From Demequina activiva (GTDB taxonomy: Bacteria; Actinomycetota; Actinomycetes; Actinomycetales; Demequinaceae): a DNA stretch of 64,000 nt. The notes below the pieces were generated by a model. The model had not been told where the DNA came from and ran no database searches. It was given only the letters and a program-made list of their open reading frames with translations. Below are positions 1 to 8,437 of the stretch, one piece after another (the stretch's first letter is position 1; every line of letters starts with the position of its first letter). The position numbers and the translations under genes were made by a program. The stretch spans positions 1 through 64,000 of the forward strand of contig NZ_BONR01000003.1 in NCBI RefSeq assembly GCF_016862815.1, written 5' to 3'.

Positions 1-1
1 C

Positions 2-619
2 CACATCGAGTGGCTCGCGGACTCCGGCATCACCTCCGGATACGCCAATGGCCGGTTCGGCCCCTCCGACGCCGTCACGCGCGGACAGATGGCAGCCTTC
101 CTCTACAAGGGCAGCACTGCGCTGCACGGCGACGACGACACGATGTACAAGGTGGGCAAGGACATCTTCCCCGGCACGTACGTCGCCCAGCAGCTCACTC
201 CCGACGCCATCCACGCGTACTGCGAAATCTCCCGCTACGCGGATGACGATGGTGCGCCGGGCGAGCGGCTCTTCGTGTACGGACGTCCGGGACAGACGAT
301 CGTCACCATCCAGCCCACCGACGGGTACTTCACGTACGACGGCTGCACAGGGTGGGTGCCCCTGCGCCCCAGCTCCCCGAACGCCAGCACCTTCGGACCG
401 GGGACGCACGCGGTCGGCTATCACATGCGTCCGGGGACCTACCGAGCGCCGGGCGGGCCCGGCTGCGAGTATCGCCACTGGGACGACGCGATCGAGCACA
501 GCACCGAGTTCGGCTGGACCACTGGTGGCGGGTACCTGCAGCTCGAGCTGCCGCGGGGTCGGTTCGTGTGGTCGGTCTCCTGCGGCACCTTCACGCGCGT
601 GGGCGACGTGGTCAGCTGA
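2..619 (+). CDS. SLH-domain surface protein, C-terminal part (5' end outside window)
   Basis: The open frame enters from the window edge, so the true start is not visible. The first ~37 residues are the end of an S-layer homology (SLH) domain, with the typical WLADSGITSGY, FGPSDAVTRGQMAAFL pattern. SLH domains anchor secreted proteins to cell-wall polymers. After it come two related modules: the first has IFPGTY, a cysteine, and FTYDGCTGW; the second has MRPGTY, a cysteine and WSVSCGTF. This looks like a twice-repeated small beta-rich domain held by cysteines, seen in other actinobacterial secreted proteins; its ligand is unknown to me. The frame ends at TGA 617-619. An external location is inferred from the SLH domain, since the signal peptide is not in the window. 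A decayed copy of the same 3' region follows at once. Confidence 0.85.
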   Translation, partial: HIEWLADSGITSGYANGRFGPSDAVTRGQMAAFLYKGSTALHGDDDTMYKVGKDIFPGTYVAQQLTPDAIHAYCEISRYADDDGAPGERLFVYGRPGQTIVTIQPTDGYFTYDGCTGWVPLRPSSPNASTFGPGTHAVGYHMRPGTYRAPGGPGCEYRHWDDAIEHSTEFGWTTGGGYLQLELPRGRFVWSVSCGTFTRVGDVVS

Positions 620-1049
620 GGGCCCTCCGACGCCCGTCACCCGCGGCCAGATGGCAGCCTTCCTCCACGAGGGCATCACGGGTCGCCAGGGGGCGATGAC
701 ACCGAGTACGCGATGGGCACCGAGATCTTCCCCGGGACGGACGCGTCCGTGCTCACGGACACCACCATGTCCTTCGCGAGCCGCGCGCCCCGGCGGTCGT
801 TGGCTCCCACGTCCCCGCAGGCGACCCCTTTCACGACGGCATCAGCGTGGTCGGATTCCACCCGACGCAGCGGCACCTAGCGGGCACCAAGGCGCGCAGT
901 GCGAGGGGCGCTCGGGGGACCGCGTCGTCGACCGGCAGTCCCGCATGGCTCTCAGCCTCGACGGCGCGGGCCCCCACGAGCTCATGCTCAGAGCCCGCCA
1001 CATCGTGCGCTCACACGGCTGCGGCACCCGGACGCGCATCGGCAGCTGA
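620..1049 (+). pseudogene. Decayed tandem duplicate of the SLH-protein 3' end
   Basis: This stretch has no intact gene but aligns piecewise with the preceding gene. GGGCCCTCCGACGCC at its start matches the SLH segment encoding GPSDA, then one extra base shifts the frame before TRGQMAAFLHEG. Next come an EIFPGTD segment like IFPGTY, a VVGFH segment like AVGYH, a TAG where the intact copy has the TAC of PGTYRAP, and a final CGTRTRIGS* like CGTFTRVG. At least one frameshift and one in-frame stop are therefore visible. It most likely arose by tandem duplication and decay, or is the leftover 3' end after a deletion between two adjacent SLH genes. A 12-bp palindrome, CGCCGGCCGGCG at 1053-1064, lies between it and nagA. 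Confidence 0.8.
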
Positions 1050-1069
1050 TATCGCCGGCCGGCGCACCC

Positions 1070-1945
1070 TCACCGGAGGCCGAGCACTCGCCTGGGCACC
1101 TCCGACGCGGCGCTGACAGCGTCCTCGCGCGGCACCCCCGCCTGGACGCAGACCTCGATGGCGCGGGTCAGCGTGAGGGTCGAGCCGGCCAGGGTGTCGG
1201 TGCCCGCGATGAGAGCGCGTCCGTCGCGTACCTCCACCGGCAGGGTCCCCAGCACGTAGTCGCCGTCCGCGGACGCGGCGGCGGCCATCGCATCCGTCAC
1301 CAGCACGACGCGCCCGGGCGCGGCCCGGAACATGGCCGCGATCAGTCCCGGGTCCACATGGATGCCGTCCGCGATCACCTCGAGCGCGACGCGTTCGTCG
1401 GCCAGGGCCGCACCCGCGGGCCCGATGGCGCGCGCTCCGATCCCTGGCATCGCGTTGAACGCGTGGGTGAGCAGACGCGCGCCGGCGTCGAACGCCTCGC
1501 GAGCGAGCGACGCATCGGCCTCGGTGTGTCCCACCGCGACCGTGACCCCGGCCGCGGCGAAGCGCTCGATGGCCTCCAGCGCCCCGGGCAGCTCCGGCGC
1601 GATGGTGATCTGGCGCAGGACTTCGTCACCCGCCTCGAGCAGGGCGCTCACGAGCGGCTCCTCGGGCGCGGCGAGAGCCGCCGGATCGTGCGCGCCCTTG
1701 CGCCGGGGAGACAGGAAGGGACCCTCGAGGTGCACGCCGAGGATCGACGGATCCCGCCGCATCGCCGCCCGCATGACGTCGAGCTGCGCCCGGGTGCTCT
1801 CCAGCGACAGCGACACGAAGGAGGCCACCACGCCGCCGGTCCCGCTCCCACGGTGCGCAGCGGCGGCTGCGAGCGTCCCCTCCAGGGTCTCGCCGAAGGC
1901 GTGTCCTCCCCCGCCGTGACAGTGAATGTCGGTGAGCACGGTCAC
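1070..1945 (-). CDS. nagA: N-acetylglucosamine-6-phosphate deacetylase, barrel-only form
   Basis: Deacetylates GlcNAc-6-phosphate to glucosamine-6-phosphate in the cytosol, one step before NagB. Amidohydrolase-barrel motifs are clear: DIHCHGG at the very N-terminus (metal-binding HxH), HLEGPFLSP, VGHTEA, LTHAFNAM, IADGIHV, VTDAM and AGSTLTL. I chose GTG at 1943-1945 because AGGAGG (1950-1955) sits just upstream; GTG at 1937-1939 is also possible. The reading frame stays open further upstream, but that part overlaps nagB and has no supporting site. The product is about 291 residues, against roughly 380 for typical NagA. Both flanking stretches that normally form the small beta-sandwich domain are missing: the protein starts at HxH and ends at VLGLR. 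It is the last gene of the amino-sugar operon, 8 bases after nagB. Confidence 0.88.
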   Translation of the reverse strand: MTVLTDIHCHGGGGHAFGETLEGTLAAAAAHRGSGTGGVVASFVSLSLESTRAQLDVMRAAMRRDPSILGVHLEGPFLSPRRKGAHDPAALAAPEEPLVSALLEAGDEVLRQITIAPELPGALEAIERFAAAGVTVAVGHTEADASLAREAFDAGARLLTHAFNAMPGIGARAIGPAGAALADERVALEVIADGIHVDPGLIAAMFRAAPGRVVLVTDAMAAAASADGDYVLGTLPVEVRDGRALIAGTDTLAGSTLTLTRAIEVCVQAGVPREDAVSAASEVPRRVLGLR

Positions 1946-1953
1946 CGTGCCTC

Positions 1954-2736
1954 CTAGATGCCCTGCCATGCAGGCTTGTGGTCCTGGGACCAACGGTAGT
2001 AGTCGCGATGCTGCAGCGCGCTCGCGGCGGCGTCGTCGAGCACCACGGTGACGTGCGGGTGGAGCTGGATCGCGGAACCCGGCATCGACGCGCTCACGGG
2101 GCCTTCGACCGCGCCGGCGATCGCCTCGGCCTTGCCCTCGCCGAACGCGAGCAGCACGAGGTGCCGCGCGCGCAGGATGGTGCCGAGCCCTTGCGTCACG
2201 CAGTGCATGGGAACGTCGTTGAGCGAGTCGAAGAAGCGAGCGTTGTCGCGCCGGGTCTGCTCCGTGAGCGTCTTGACGCGGGTCAGCGACGCGAAGCTCG
2301 AGCCAGGCTCGTTGAAGCCCAGGTGGCCGGTGGTGCCGATTCCCAGCAGCTGCACGTCCACACCACCACCGGCGATGATCGCCTGCTCGTAGCGCTCCCC
2401 GGCCGTCTCGATGCCGGTCTCCGATCCGTCGGGCACGCGCACGTGCTCAGGGTCGAGACCGAGCGGTCCCGTCACCTCGCGGTCGATCACCGAGCGATAG
2501 GACTCGGGGTGGCCCGCAGGCAGCCCCACGTACTCGTCCAGCGCGAAGGCCGATGCCCGGGTGAAGTCCGTTCCGGCCGCGGCTCGCTCGGCGAGCGCCG
2601 CGTAGACGGGAAGCGGAGTGGAGCCGGTGGCGACCCCCAGCGTCGCTGTCGGCACGCGCCGCACGAGCGCCGCGATGTGGTCGGCCACCACCGCGGCGCC
2701 GGCCTCCTTCGAGTCGAACACGAGCACCTCAGCCAT
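1954..2736 (-). CDS. nagB: Glucosamine-6-phosphate deaminase
   Basis: Converts glucosamine-6-phosphate to fructose-6-phosphate and ammonia, linking amino-sugar catabolism to glycolysis and phosphoketolase. The 261-residue product has the expected length. Motifs: GVATGSTP (residues ~34-41), LDEYVGL (66-72, proton-acceptor Asp) and GIGTTGHLGFNEPGSS (~132-147). In the last motif the residue matching the catalytic Asp of the E. coli enzyme (NDGH) is Thr (TTGH), while His and the Glu of FNEP are kept. ATG 2734-2736 was chosen over a GTG eight codons upstream because GGAGGTGG lies just before it. The start overlaps the end of the ROK kinase gene, indicating translational coupling. Confidence 0.95.
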   Translation of the reverse strand: MAEVLVFDSKEAGAAVVADHIAALVRRVPTATLGVATGSTPLPVYAALAERAAAGTDFTRASAFALDEYVGLPAGHPESYRSVIDREVTGPLGLDPEHVRVPDGSETGIETAGERYEQAIIAGGGVDVQLLGIGTTGHLGFNEPGSSFASLTRVKTLTEQTRRDNARFFDSLNDVPMHCVTQGLGTILRARHLVLLAFGEGKAEAIAGAVEGPVSASMPGSAIQLHPHVTVVLDDAAASALQHRDYYRWSQDHKPAWQGI

Positions 2737-3634
2737 GGTCCACCTCCAGCATCGCCGCACCGATGGCCGCGACCGGCTGGTCTCCGGGGACCAGGCTGAG
2801 CCGGCTGCCGATCTCCAGGGAGGCGAGGAAGGCAGACGCCTCCTCCCACTCGCGGATCACCTCGCGCGCTCCGTCGAGCAGCTCCGCGCCCATCCCGGTC
2901 AGTCCACCGCCCAGCATCACATGCGCGACGTCGAGGGTGAGGATGAGGATGCGCGCCGCATGCGCCACGCCCCCCAGCAGCCGCTCGCGAATCTCCCGCG
3001 CCCGGACGTCGCCGTCCTGAGCTGCGCGCAGGACCTCGACCGCGGCCTGGCCCTCGCGGCCCCACTGCAGGGCGACACCGCTGCCCGACGCGTAGGTCTC
3101 GAGCCCGCCGCGAAGCCCGTCGGCACCGACGGGACCTGCCGGGTCGATGCCGATGTGCCCGATCTCGCCCGCCGCGCCCCGAGCGCCGCGCCAGAGCCTG
3201 CCGTCGAGGATGATCCCTGCGGCCAGCCCGGTGCCGACGTTGAGGTAGGCGACGGACGTGCGGCCGTCGCCCAACAGGTGCCAGGCGCCGATCGCCGCAG
3301 CATTGACATCGTTCTCGACGTGCACCGGCACGCCCCAGGCGGCGCTCAGCTGCGAGGACAGATCGAGCTCGGTGACGCCCAGGTTGAGGGCGTGGCGCAC
3401 CACGCCGCCCGTGACCGCGCCAGGGACACCCACGCCGATGGCGCCGGCGTCGCTCGCCGTCACACCTGCGATGTCGCACACATGACTGACGGCGTCGCGC
3501 GCCGATCCGACCACGCCGTCATCACCCATGCGGACCGGGACCCGGTGACGAGCGACGATGTCGCCGCCGGGATCCAGCACGACCGCGTCGACCTTGGTCC
3601 CACCGATGTCGACGCCGATGCGCACCGCGCTCAT
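2729..3634 (-). CDS. ROK-family sugar kinase, probably N-acetylglucosamine kinase
   Basis: A 301-residue cytosolic kinase of the ROK family. It has the N-terminal phosphate-binding DIGGTK motif, the VENDVNAAAIG stretch with the catalytic Asp, and GEIGHIGI. Context suggests it phosphorylates GlcNAc released by NagZ, supplying NagA. The cysteine-rich zinc motif of many ROK proteins (CxCGxxGC) is absent: the equivalent stretch reads ADGLRGGLETYASG. The ROK regulator at the head of the operon does keep that motif. ATG 3632-3634 overlaps the nagZ stop as ATGA, and its end overlaps nagB. The exact sugar (GlcNAc, ManNAc or glucose) cannot be settled from sequence alone. Confidence 0.85.
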   Translation of the reverse strand: MSAVRIGVDIGGTKVDAVVLDPGGDIVARHRVPVRMGDDGVVGSARDAVSHVCDIAGVTASDAGAIGVGVPGAVTGGVVRHALNLGVTELDLSSQLSAAWGVPVHVENDVNAAAIGAWHLLGDGRTSVAYLNVGTGLAAGIILDGRLWRGARGAAGEIGHIGIDPAGPVGADGLRGGLETYASGSGVALQWGREGQAAVEVLRAAQDGDVRAREIRERLLGGVAHAARILILTLDVAHVMLGGGLTGMGAELLDGAREVIREWEEASAFLASLEIGSRLSLVPGDQPVAAIGAAMLEVDHG

Positions 3635-5070
3635 GCGAGCTCCTCCAGCAGGGCCTGGCCCACGAGCCTCGAGGCGCCGTAGGTGGCGATGTCCGCGTAG
3701 CCGTCGTCCGGATCCGGCCAGCCCATGTCGACCACGATCGCCCCGCGGTCACGGAGCGCATCGATCACGGCGCGGGCCCAGGCGTGCCGATGGTTGTCCT
3801 TGCCGACCACCACCACCGTGGCGTGATCCGGCACCGAGGCCGCGTCGAACGCGTCGTCCGGCCCCACCGTCGCATCGGCCGTCGCGCCGGCGGCGAACGG
3901 ACCCCATGGCGACGGACCCACGGCGATGTTCGCCGCAGGTTCGAGGCGGACCCAGTGGATCGGGGCTCCCGCCGAGCGGTGGAGGTCGAGCGTCGCGCGC
4001 GCGCCGTCGGAGATCTCGAAGGCCTGGCGGATCCGGGCCGTGTCGAGACCGACGATGCGACCGCGGCCGCTCGCGTCGAGCGGCGCGGGCGAGGGCACCT
4101 CGCGCAGCGAGCGGGCGAGGGCGCGGTTGCGCGCGGCGGCGTCCTCGACGCGCTCGCGAGCGAGGTCGCCCGCTGCGATGGCGTCGTCGATGCGCGTCAC
4201 GATGTCGCTCATCTGGTCATCCGTGTTGGCCGTGCCGATGCACAGGAGGTCGCAGCCGGCGGCGAGAGCGCGTGCGGCCGCGGCAGGGATGCCGATCTCG
4301 CCCGAGGCCCCCACCATGTCGAGCGCGTCTGACACGATGACGCCGTCGAAGCCCATCTCGCCGCGGAGCACGTCCGTGAGGATGGTGCGCGAGAAGGTCG
4401 CGGGGTCGTCCTGGTCGAGTGCCGGCACCCTGATGTGGGAGCTCATGATGGTCTGCACGCCACCGTGGATCGCAGCCGCGAACGGAGCGAGCTCACGACG
4501 CCGCAGCGTCTCCACGTCCACGTCCACCGTGGGCAGCGAGACATGCGAGTCCTGGGCCGTGTCGCCGTGGCCCGGGAAGTGCTTGGCATTGGCTGCGACG
4601 CCCACCGACTGCACGCCCTGCGTCCACGCCACGCCGTGACGGCTCGCGAGCTCAGGCGTCGCGCCGAAGCTGCGCACGCCGATCACCGGGTTGCCGGGGT
4701 TGGAGTTGACGTCCACGTCCGGGGCCAGCGTGAGGTTCACGCCGGCCTCCCGCAGCTCGCGGCCCACCTGCTCGCCCACCGCGCGGGTGAGCGAGACGTC
4801 GTCGATCCGGCCCAGCAGGGCGTTGCCCGGGAACGGCGAGCCCTCGCGCTGGTACAGCCTCGACACGTCACCGCCCTCCTCGTCGATCGACACGATCGCG
4901 TCGGGGTTGGCCGCATAGATGCGGTCGGTGAGCGAGCGCAGCTGCTCGGGCGACTGGACGTTGGTGGCGAACAGGCACACCCCGCCCATCCCCTCGCGCA
5001 GGCGGCGCTCGACCCAGTCAGGAAGCTCGGTGCCCTCGAAGCCCGGCATGAGCGTGGCGAGCGCGGTCAT
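3631..5070 (-). CDS. nagZ: Glycoside hydrolase family 3 beta-N-acetylhexosaminidase
   Basis: A 479-residue GH3 enzyme that cleaves terminal beta-linked GlcNAc, from chito-oligosaccharides or from GlcNAc-anhydroMurNAc muropeptides. The NagZ signature KHFPGHGDT (163-171) with the downstream DSH (174-176) supplies the His/Asp acid-base pair. VSDALDM carries the nucleophile (Asp ~248). A C-terminal extension of about 130 residues follows, as in two-domain Gram-positive NagZ. No signal peptide is seen, so it should act in the cytosol on imported oligosaccharides. ATG 5068-5070 overlaps the upstream permease stop as ATGA, and its own stop overlaps the ROK kinase start. A much longer upstream open frame in the same phase lies over the permease genes and is not real. 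Confidence 0.93.
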   Translation of the reverse strand: MTALATLMPGFEGTELPDWVERRLREGMGGVCLFATNVQSPEQLRSLTDRIYAANPDAIVSIDEEGGDVSRLYQREGSPFPGNALLGRIDDVSLTRAVGEQVGRELREAGVNLTLAPDVDVNSNPGNPVIGVRSFGATPELASRHGVAWTQGVQSVGVAANAKHFPGHGDTAQDSHVSLPTVDVDVETLRRRELAPFAAAIHGGVQTIMSSHIRVPALDQDDPATFSRTILTDVLRGEMGFDGVIVSDALDMVGASGEIGIPAAAARALAAGCDLLCIGTANTDDQMSDIVTRIDDAIAAGDLARERVEDAAARNRALARSLREVPSPAPLDASGRGRIVGLDTARIRQAFEISDGARATLDLHRSAGAPIHWVRLEPAANIAVGPSPWGPFAAGATADATVGPDDAFDAASVPDHATVVVVGKDNHRHAWARAVIDALRDRGAIVVDMGWPDPDDGYADIATYGASRLVGQALLEELA

Positions 5071-5915
5071 CCCTTCACCGCCCCGCCCACGAGACCCTGC
5101 GTCATGCGTCCCTGGACGAACATGAAGAACACGATCACCGGCACGGCCACCAGGGTCGAGGCCGCCATGACCTCGCCCCAGTTGGTCTGGTTCACGGCGC
5201 TGTCCTGCAGGAAGCCGCGCAGCCACAACGGCAGCGTGGCCTTCTGCCCCTCGGGCAGCAGGATCAGCGCCACCGCGAACTCGTTCCAGGCTTGGAGGAA
5301 CGCGTACACGCCGGAGGCCACCAGTCCAGGAGCCAGCAGCGGGAACGTGATCCGCATGAAGGCCTGGTTTCGGCTCAGGCCATCGACCATCGCCGCCTCC
5401 TCTAGGTCCGCAGGGATGCCGGCGACGAAGCCGCGCAGCATCCAGATGGTGAACGGGATCACCGTAGCGGTGTAGATGAGGGACACGCCCACGACGGTGT
5501 TGAGCAGGCCGAAGCCGGCGATCATCTTGTACTGCGCGATGAACAGCGCCTCCGCCGGGATCATCTGGATCACCAGCACCGACAGCACGAACGACTTGCG
5601 GCCGCGGAAGCGGAAGCGCGAGATGGCGAGCGCCGCGAAGAACGCGAAAGCGATGCACACGATCAGGGTGAGCCCCGTGATCATCGCGGACATCCCCAGG
5701 GCCGTCAGGAAGCTGCCGTCGGACAGCGCTGCGGCGAAGTTGTCCAGGTCGCCGCCGAACGGCACGAGCGTGGGGGTGAGGGACTGGAGCGTCGCATTCG
5801 ACAGGAACGACGAGTTGATCATCCAGTAGACGGGGAAAGCCCACGCGATGGTCGCGACGAGCGCGAGCGTGGTCCACGCCATGCGCGCCGCGGGACTCTT
5901 CTTGGTGAGATTCAT
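5067..5915 (-). CDS. ABC sugar transporter permease (MalG/MsmG type)
   Basis: A 282-residue inner-membrane permease with about six transmembrane segments. The EAA-loop stretch EEAAMVDGLSRNQAFMRITFP, in the second half, docks the ATPase. The C-terminal AWNEFAVALILL is typical of the MalG-like partner in carbohydrate-uptake transporters. It pairs with the adjacent MsmF-like permease and the binding protein upstream. ATG 5913-5915 overlaps the previous gene's stop as ATGA. No ATPase gene is present in the operon, so the transporter probably uses a shared MsiK-type ATPase encoded elsewhere. The substrate is inferred from context to be GlcNAc, chitobiose or a muropeptide sugar. Confidence 0.92.
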   Translation of the reverse strand: MNLTKKSPAARMAWTTLALVATIAWAFPVYWMINSSFLSNATLQSLTPTLVPFGGDLDNFAAALSDGSFLTALGMSAMITGLTLIVCIAFAFFAALAISRFRFRGRKSFVLSVLVIQMIPAEALFIAQYKMIAGFGLLNTVVGVSLIYTATVIPFTIWMLRGFVAGIPADLEEAAMVDGLSRNQAFMRITFPLLAPGLVASGVYAFLQAWNEFAVALILLPEGQKATLPLWLRGFLQDSAVNQTNWGEVMAASTLVAVPVIVFFMFVQGRMTQGLVGGAVKG

Positions 5916-6880
5916 GACTCGTCGTCCTCCTTGAGGAGCTGGCGCACGTAGACCCAGCTGAGGCCCAGCGTGAGCAGCATCACCACGATCGCGGCGGTGG
6001 CGGCCAGGCCGAAGTCCTGCGAGCCGGTGCCCAGCTTGTAGATGAACGTGCCCAGCAGGTCGTACTGCTGTCCGAAGGATCCGGCATCCTGCAGCAGCTG
6101 GATCTGCGCGAACACCCGCAGGTCCCAGATGAGCTGGAGCAGGAACACGATGGACAGCACGGGCTTGATGATGGGCAGCACGATGCGCCGGGTGATGGCG
6201 GCCCCGGAGGCGCCGTCGAGCTGCGCGGCCTCGAGCACCTCGTCGCTCACCTGGGTGAAGCCGGCGTACGCGGAGAAGGCGATGAAGGGCACGGAGTACC
6301 AGATGATGATGATCGAGCCGACTGCGAAGAAGCTCAGCGGGTTCACCAGCCAGTTGTGGCCGATCATGTCGACTCCTGGCAGGAGCGACAGCAGGTAGTT
6401 GAGGATGCCGTTGCGGTCGTCGAAGATCCAGATCCACACCGTCATGTAGGCCACGATGGGCATCGCCCAGGCGAGCAGCAGCGCGATCTGCAGGCTGAGC
6501 CGCGCGCCCTTGCCCACGTTCTTCATGATCACCGCGAGCAGGATGCCGAGGCCCATGCTGACCGTGGCGGTCACCACGCAGAAGATGACCGAGCGCAGCA
6601 CGATGACCCAGAATCCGGAGTCCGTGAGCATCTCGACGTAGTTCTGGAAGCCCACGAACGGCGCGGGGGTGCCGAACTGCTGCGCGAGCCCATACTCGCG
6701 GAACGAGGTGACGAACTGCCACACCAGCGGATAGCCGGTGCCCACGAGCACCACGACGATCGCCGGGATGATCAGGTAGTACGGAAGGCGGGACTTCCGA
6801 GGACGTCCCCGCGGCGCTGGCGGGTCGGACTGCACGGGCGGCAGGACCTCTGCCGGCGGTGCGGCGGTGGGAGCGGGCAT
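5912..6880 (-). CDS. ABC sugar transporter permease (MalF/MsmF type)
   Basis: A 322-residue permease with a proline-rich cytosolic N-terminus (~30 residues) and about six membrane spans. The EAA motif reads LEAAQLDGASGAAITRRIVL. It is the MalF-like half of the heterodimeric channel. It lies 156 bases after the binding-protein gene; that gap holds a strong hairpin (6994-7029), which probably sets lower expression for the permeases than for the binding protein. It is coupled to the next permease by ATGA. Confidence 0.92.
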   Translation of the reverse strand: MPAPTAAPPAEVLPPVQSDPPAPRGRPRKSRLPYYLIIPAIVVVLVGTGYPLVWQFVTSFREYGLAQQFGTPAPFVGFQNYVEMLTDSGFWVIVLRSVIFCVVTATVSMGLGILLAVIMKNVGKGARLSLQIALLLAWAMPIVAYMTVWIWIFDDRNGILNYLLSLLPGVDMIGHNWLVNPLSFFAVGSIIIIWYSVPFIAFSAYAGFTQVSDEVLEAAQLDGASGAAITRRIVLPIIKPVLSIVFLLQLIWDLRVFAQIQLLQDAGSFGQQYDLLGTFIYKLGTGSQDFGLAATAAIVVMLLTLGLSWVYVRQLLKEDDES

Positions 6881-6993
6881 GGCGAAGCCTTTCGAGCAAA
6901 GCAGGTGGGTGAGGCGCGACCGGGTGCGCGCGGGAGGTGGGCGGCGGGGCCTCAGCCGGCCGCACCGTCGGGGCGAAGGTGCGCCCCGAGGGT

Positions 6994-7029
6994 CCCGGCT
7001 CGGACGCCCCTGCGGGCGCCCGAGCCGGG
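6994..7029 (-). terminator. Intra-operon hairpin between binding protein and permease genes
   Basis: CCCGGCTCGG pairs perfectly with CCGAGCCGGG, and CGCCC with GGGCG inside, around a CTGC loop, interrupted only by one A/C mismatch. There is no downstream T-run, as is usual in high-GC actinobacteria. It starts a few bases after the binding-protein stop codon. It probably acts as a partial terminator or an mRNA-stabilising 3' end. Confidence 0.7.
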
Positions 7030-7036
7030 AGGTGGA

Positions 7037-8368
7037 TCAGCCGTTCAGCTGAGCCGTGATCTTCTCGTCGTACTCCGCTGCCAGGGCGGCGACGTCGCCA
7101 CCCTCGGCCACGGCCTGGAAGAACTCCTCCAGGAGGCCGGAGCCCTCGACGGAGGCCCAGCCCGGCGCCGCCGGGGTGAGCTTGGAGACCTGGGCGGTGT
7201 CCCAGGCGATCTGGCGGAAGTCGTCGGTCACGAAGGAGTCCTTCGCGTTGACGTTCGCCGGGCCCAGACCGTTCTCGCCGAGCATCGCCTGGAAGTCATC
7301 CGAGAAGATGATCCGCAGCAGGTCGCGCGAGCCCTCCTGGTTCTCCGACGTGGCGGAGATGCCGATGTTCGAGCCGCCGGCGAACACGGGGGCGAGGCCA
7401 CCGTCGACTCCGGGCAGACCGTAGGCCGTGTTGATGGTGTCATCCCATGCGACCTCGCCCTCTTCGCCGCCCTCGACGGGCGTGCCGATGCAGCAGGAGG
7501 CCCAGGACGGGGCCATCGATGCCGCGGCCGGGATGTTCGCGAGCGTGCCATCGTTGATGATGAAGTAGTTGTCCGCGTCGGTGTCGTTCGCCTGAGCGAT
7601 CGACGCCGTCTCGAACATCTCCTGCCACGCGGCGATGCCCTCCTGGCTCTCAGCGCTCGAGAGCGTCGAGACCCACTGGTCTCCGTCCTTGGCGGCGAGG
7701 TCGCCACCGTGGGCGAAGATCCACGAGATCGCGTTGCGCCAGTCCTGGCCACCCAGGTACAGGCCGCCCAGGCCCTTGTCCTTGAGGGAGGCGTGAACCT
7801 CGGTCACCTCGGCGAGCGTGGTCGGGACCTCGACGCCGCCTGCCTCGTAGATGTCGGTGCGCGCCCACATGTTGCGCGAGCCGAAGTAGTACGGCAGCGC
7901 GTAGGGCGTGCCGTCGACCGAGCCGACCTCGGTGAACGAGGGGAGGAGGTCGTCGCCGCCCAGCTCGTCGTAGATGTCGGACAGGTCGGAGAACGCGCCC
8001 ACCGAGGTGAAGGTGGGTGCCCAGGTGTTGCCGATCTCGACCACATCAGGGGTGTTGGCCGCGTCGGGAAGGGCGGTCGTGAGCTTGGGAAGCGCGTCGC
8101 TCCAGGCAACGGCCTCGACGGTCAGCGTGCCGCCGTTGTTCTCGGCATAGGTGTCCTGGAGGTAGGTGACCAGCGGCTCGGGGGTGTCAGGCGCACCCAT
8201 GAGCCACAGCGTGATGTCCTGAGCGACGGTCTCGGTGGCCTCCTCCGTGGTGGCGTCATCCGTGGCGTCGGTGGTGGGTTCCTCGTCCGATCCGGACGAC
8301 GAGCATCCTGCGAGGACGATGGCAGACGCGGCGGCGAACGCCACTGCTCCGCTTGTCATCTTCTTCAT
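7037..8368 (-). CDS. Extracellular sugar-binding lipoprotein of the ABC transporter
   Basis: A 443-residue family-1 solute-binding protein. The N-terminus has a Lys-rich start, a hydrophobic stretch and the lipobox VLAGC, with the lipidated Cys at residue 22. A Ser/Thr/Asp/Glu-rich linker (~23-48) follows before the binding domain, which begins at ITLWLMG. It captures the sugar outside the membrane and passes it to the two permeases. An AGAAGGAAG ribosome-binding site precedes the ATG. NagZ, NagA and NagB in the same operon argue for GlcNAc, chitobiose or a muropeptide-derived sugar. A CC pair in the SWASCCIG stretch may form a vicinal disulfide; that is speculation. Confidence 0.93.
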   Translation of the reverse strand: MKKMTSGAVAFAAASAIVLAGCSSSGSDEEPTTDATDDATTEEATETVAQDITLWLMGAPDTPEPLVTYLQDTYAENNGGTLTVEAVAWSDALPKLTTALPDAANTPDVVEIGNTWAPTFTSVGAFSDLSDIYDELGGDDLLPSFTEVGSVDGTPYALPYYFGSRNMWARTDIYEAGGVEVPTTLAEVTEVHASLKDKGLGGLYLGGQDWRNAISWIFAHGGDLAAKDGDQWVSTLSSAESQEGIAAWQEMFETASIAQANDTDADNYFIINDGTLANIPAAASMAPSWASCCIGTPVEGGEEGEVAWDDTINTAYGLPGVDGGLAPVFAGGSNIGISATSENQEGSRDLLRIIFSDDFQAMLGENGLGPANVNAKDSFVTDDFRQIAWDTAQVSKLTPAAPGWASVEGSGLLEEFFQAVAEGGDVAALAAEYDEKITAQLNG

Positions 8369-8437
8369 TGCGCTACTTCCTTCTGTTGTGTGTGTGCCGT
8401 CCGTGACCGCGGGGCCACGTCGTGGTGGTGCCGGTCG

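Noticed and set aside
3631..5877. Apparent long fusion upstream of NagZ
   Set aside because: The first ~270 codons are a frame-shifted reading of the permease gene; the real NagZ start is the ATGA overlap at 5070.
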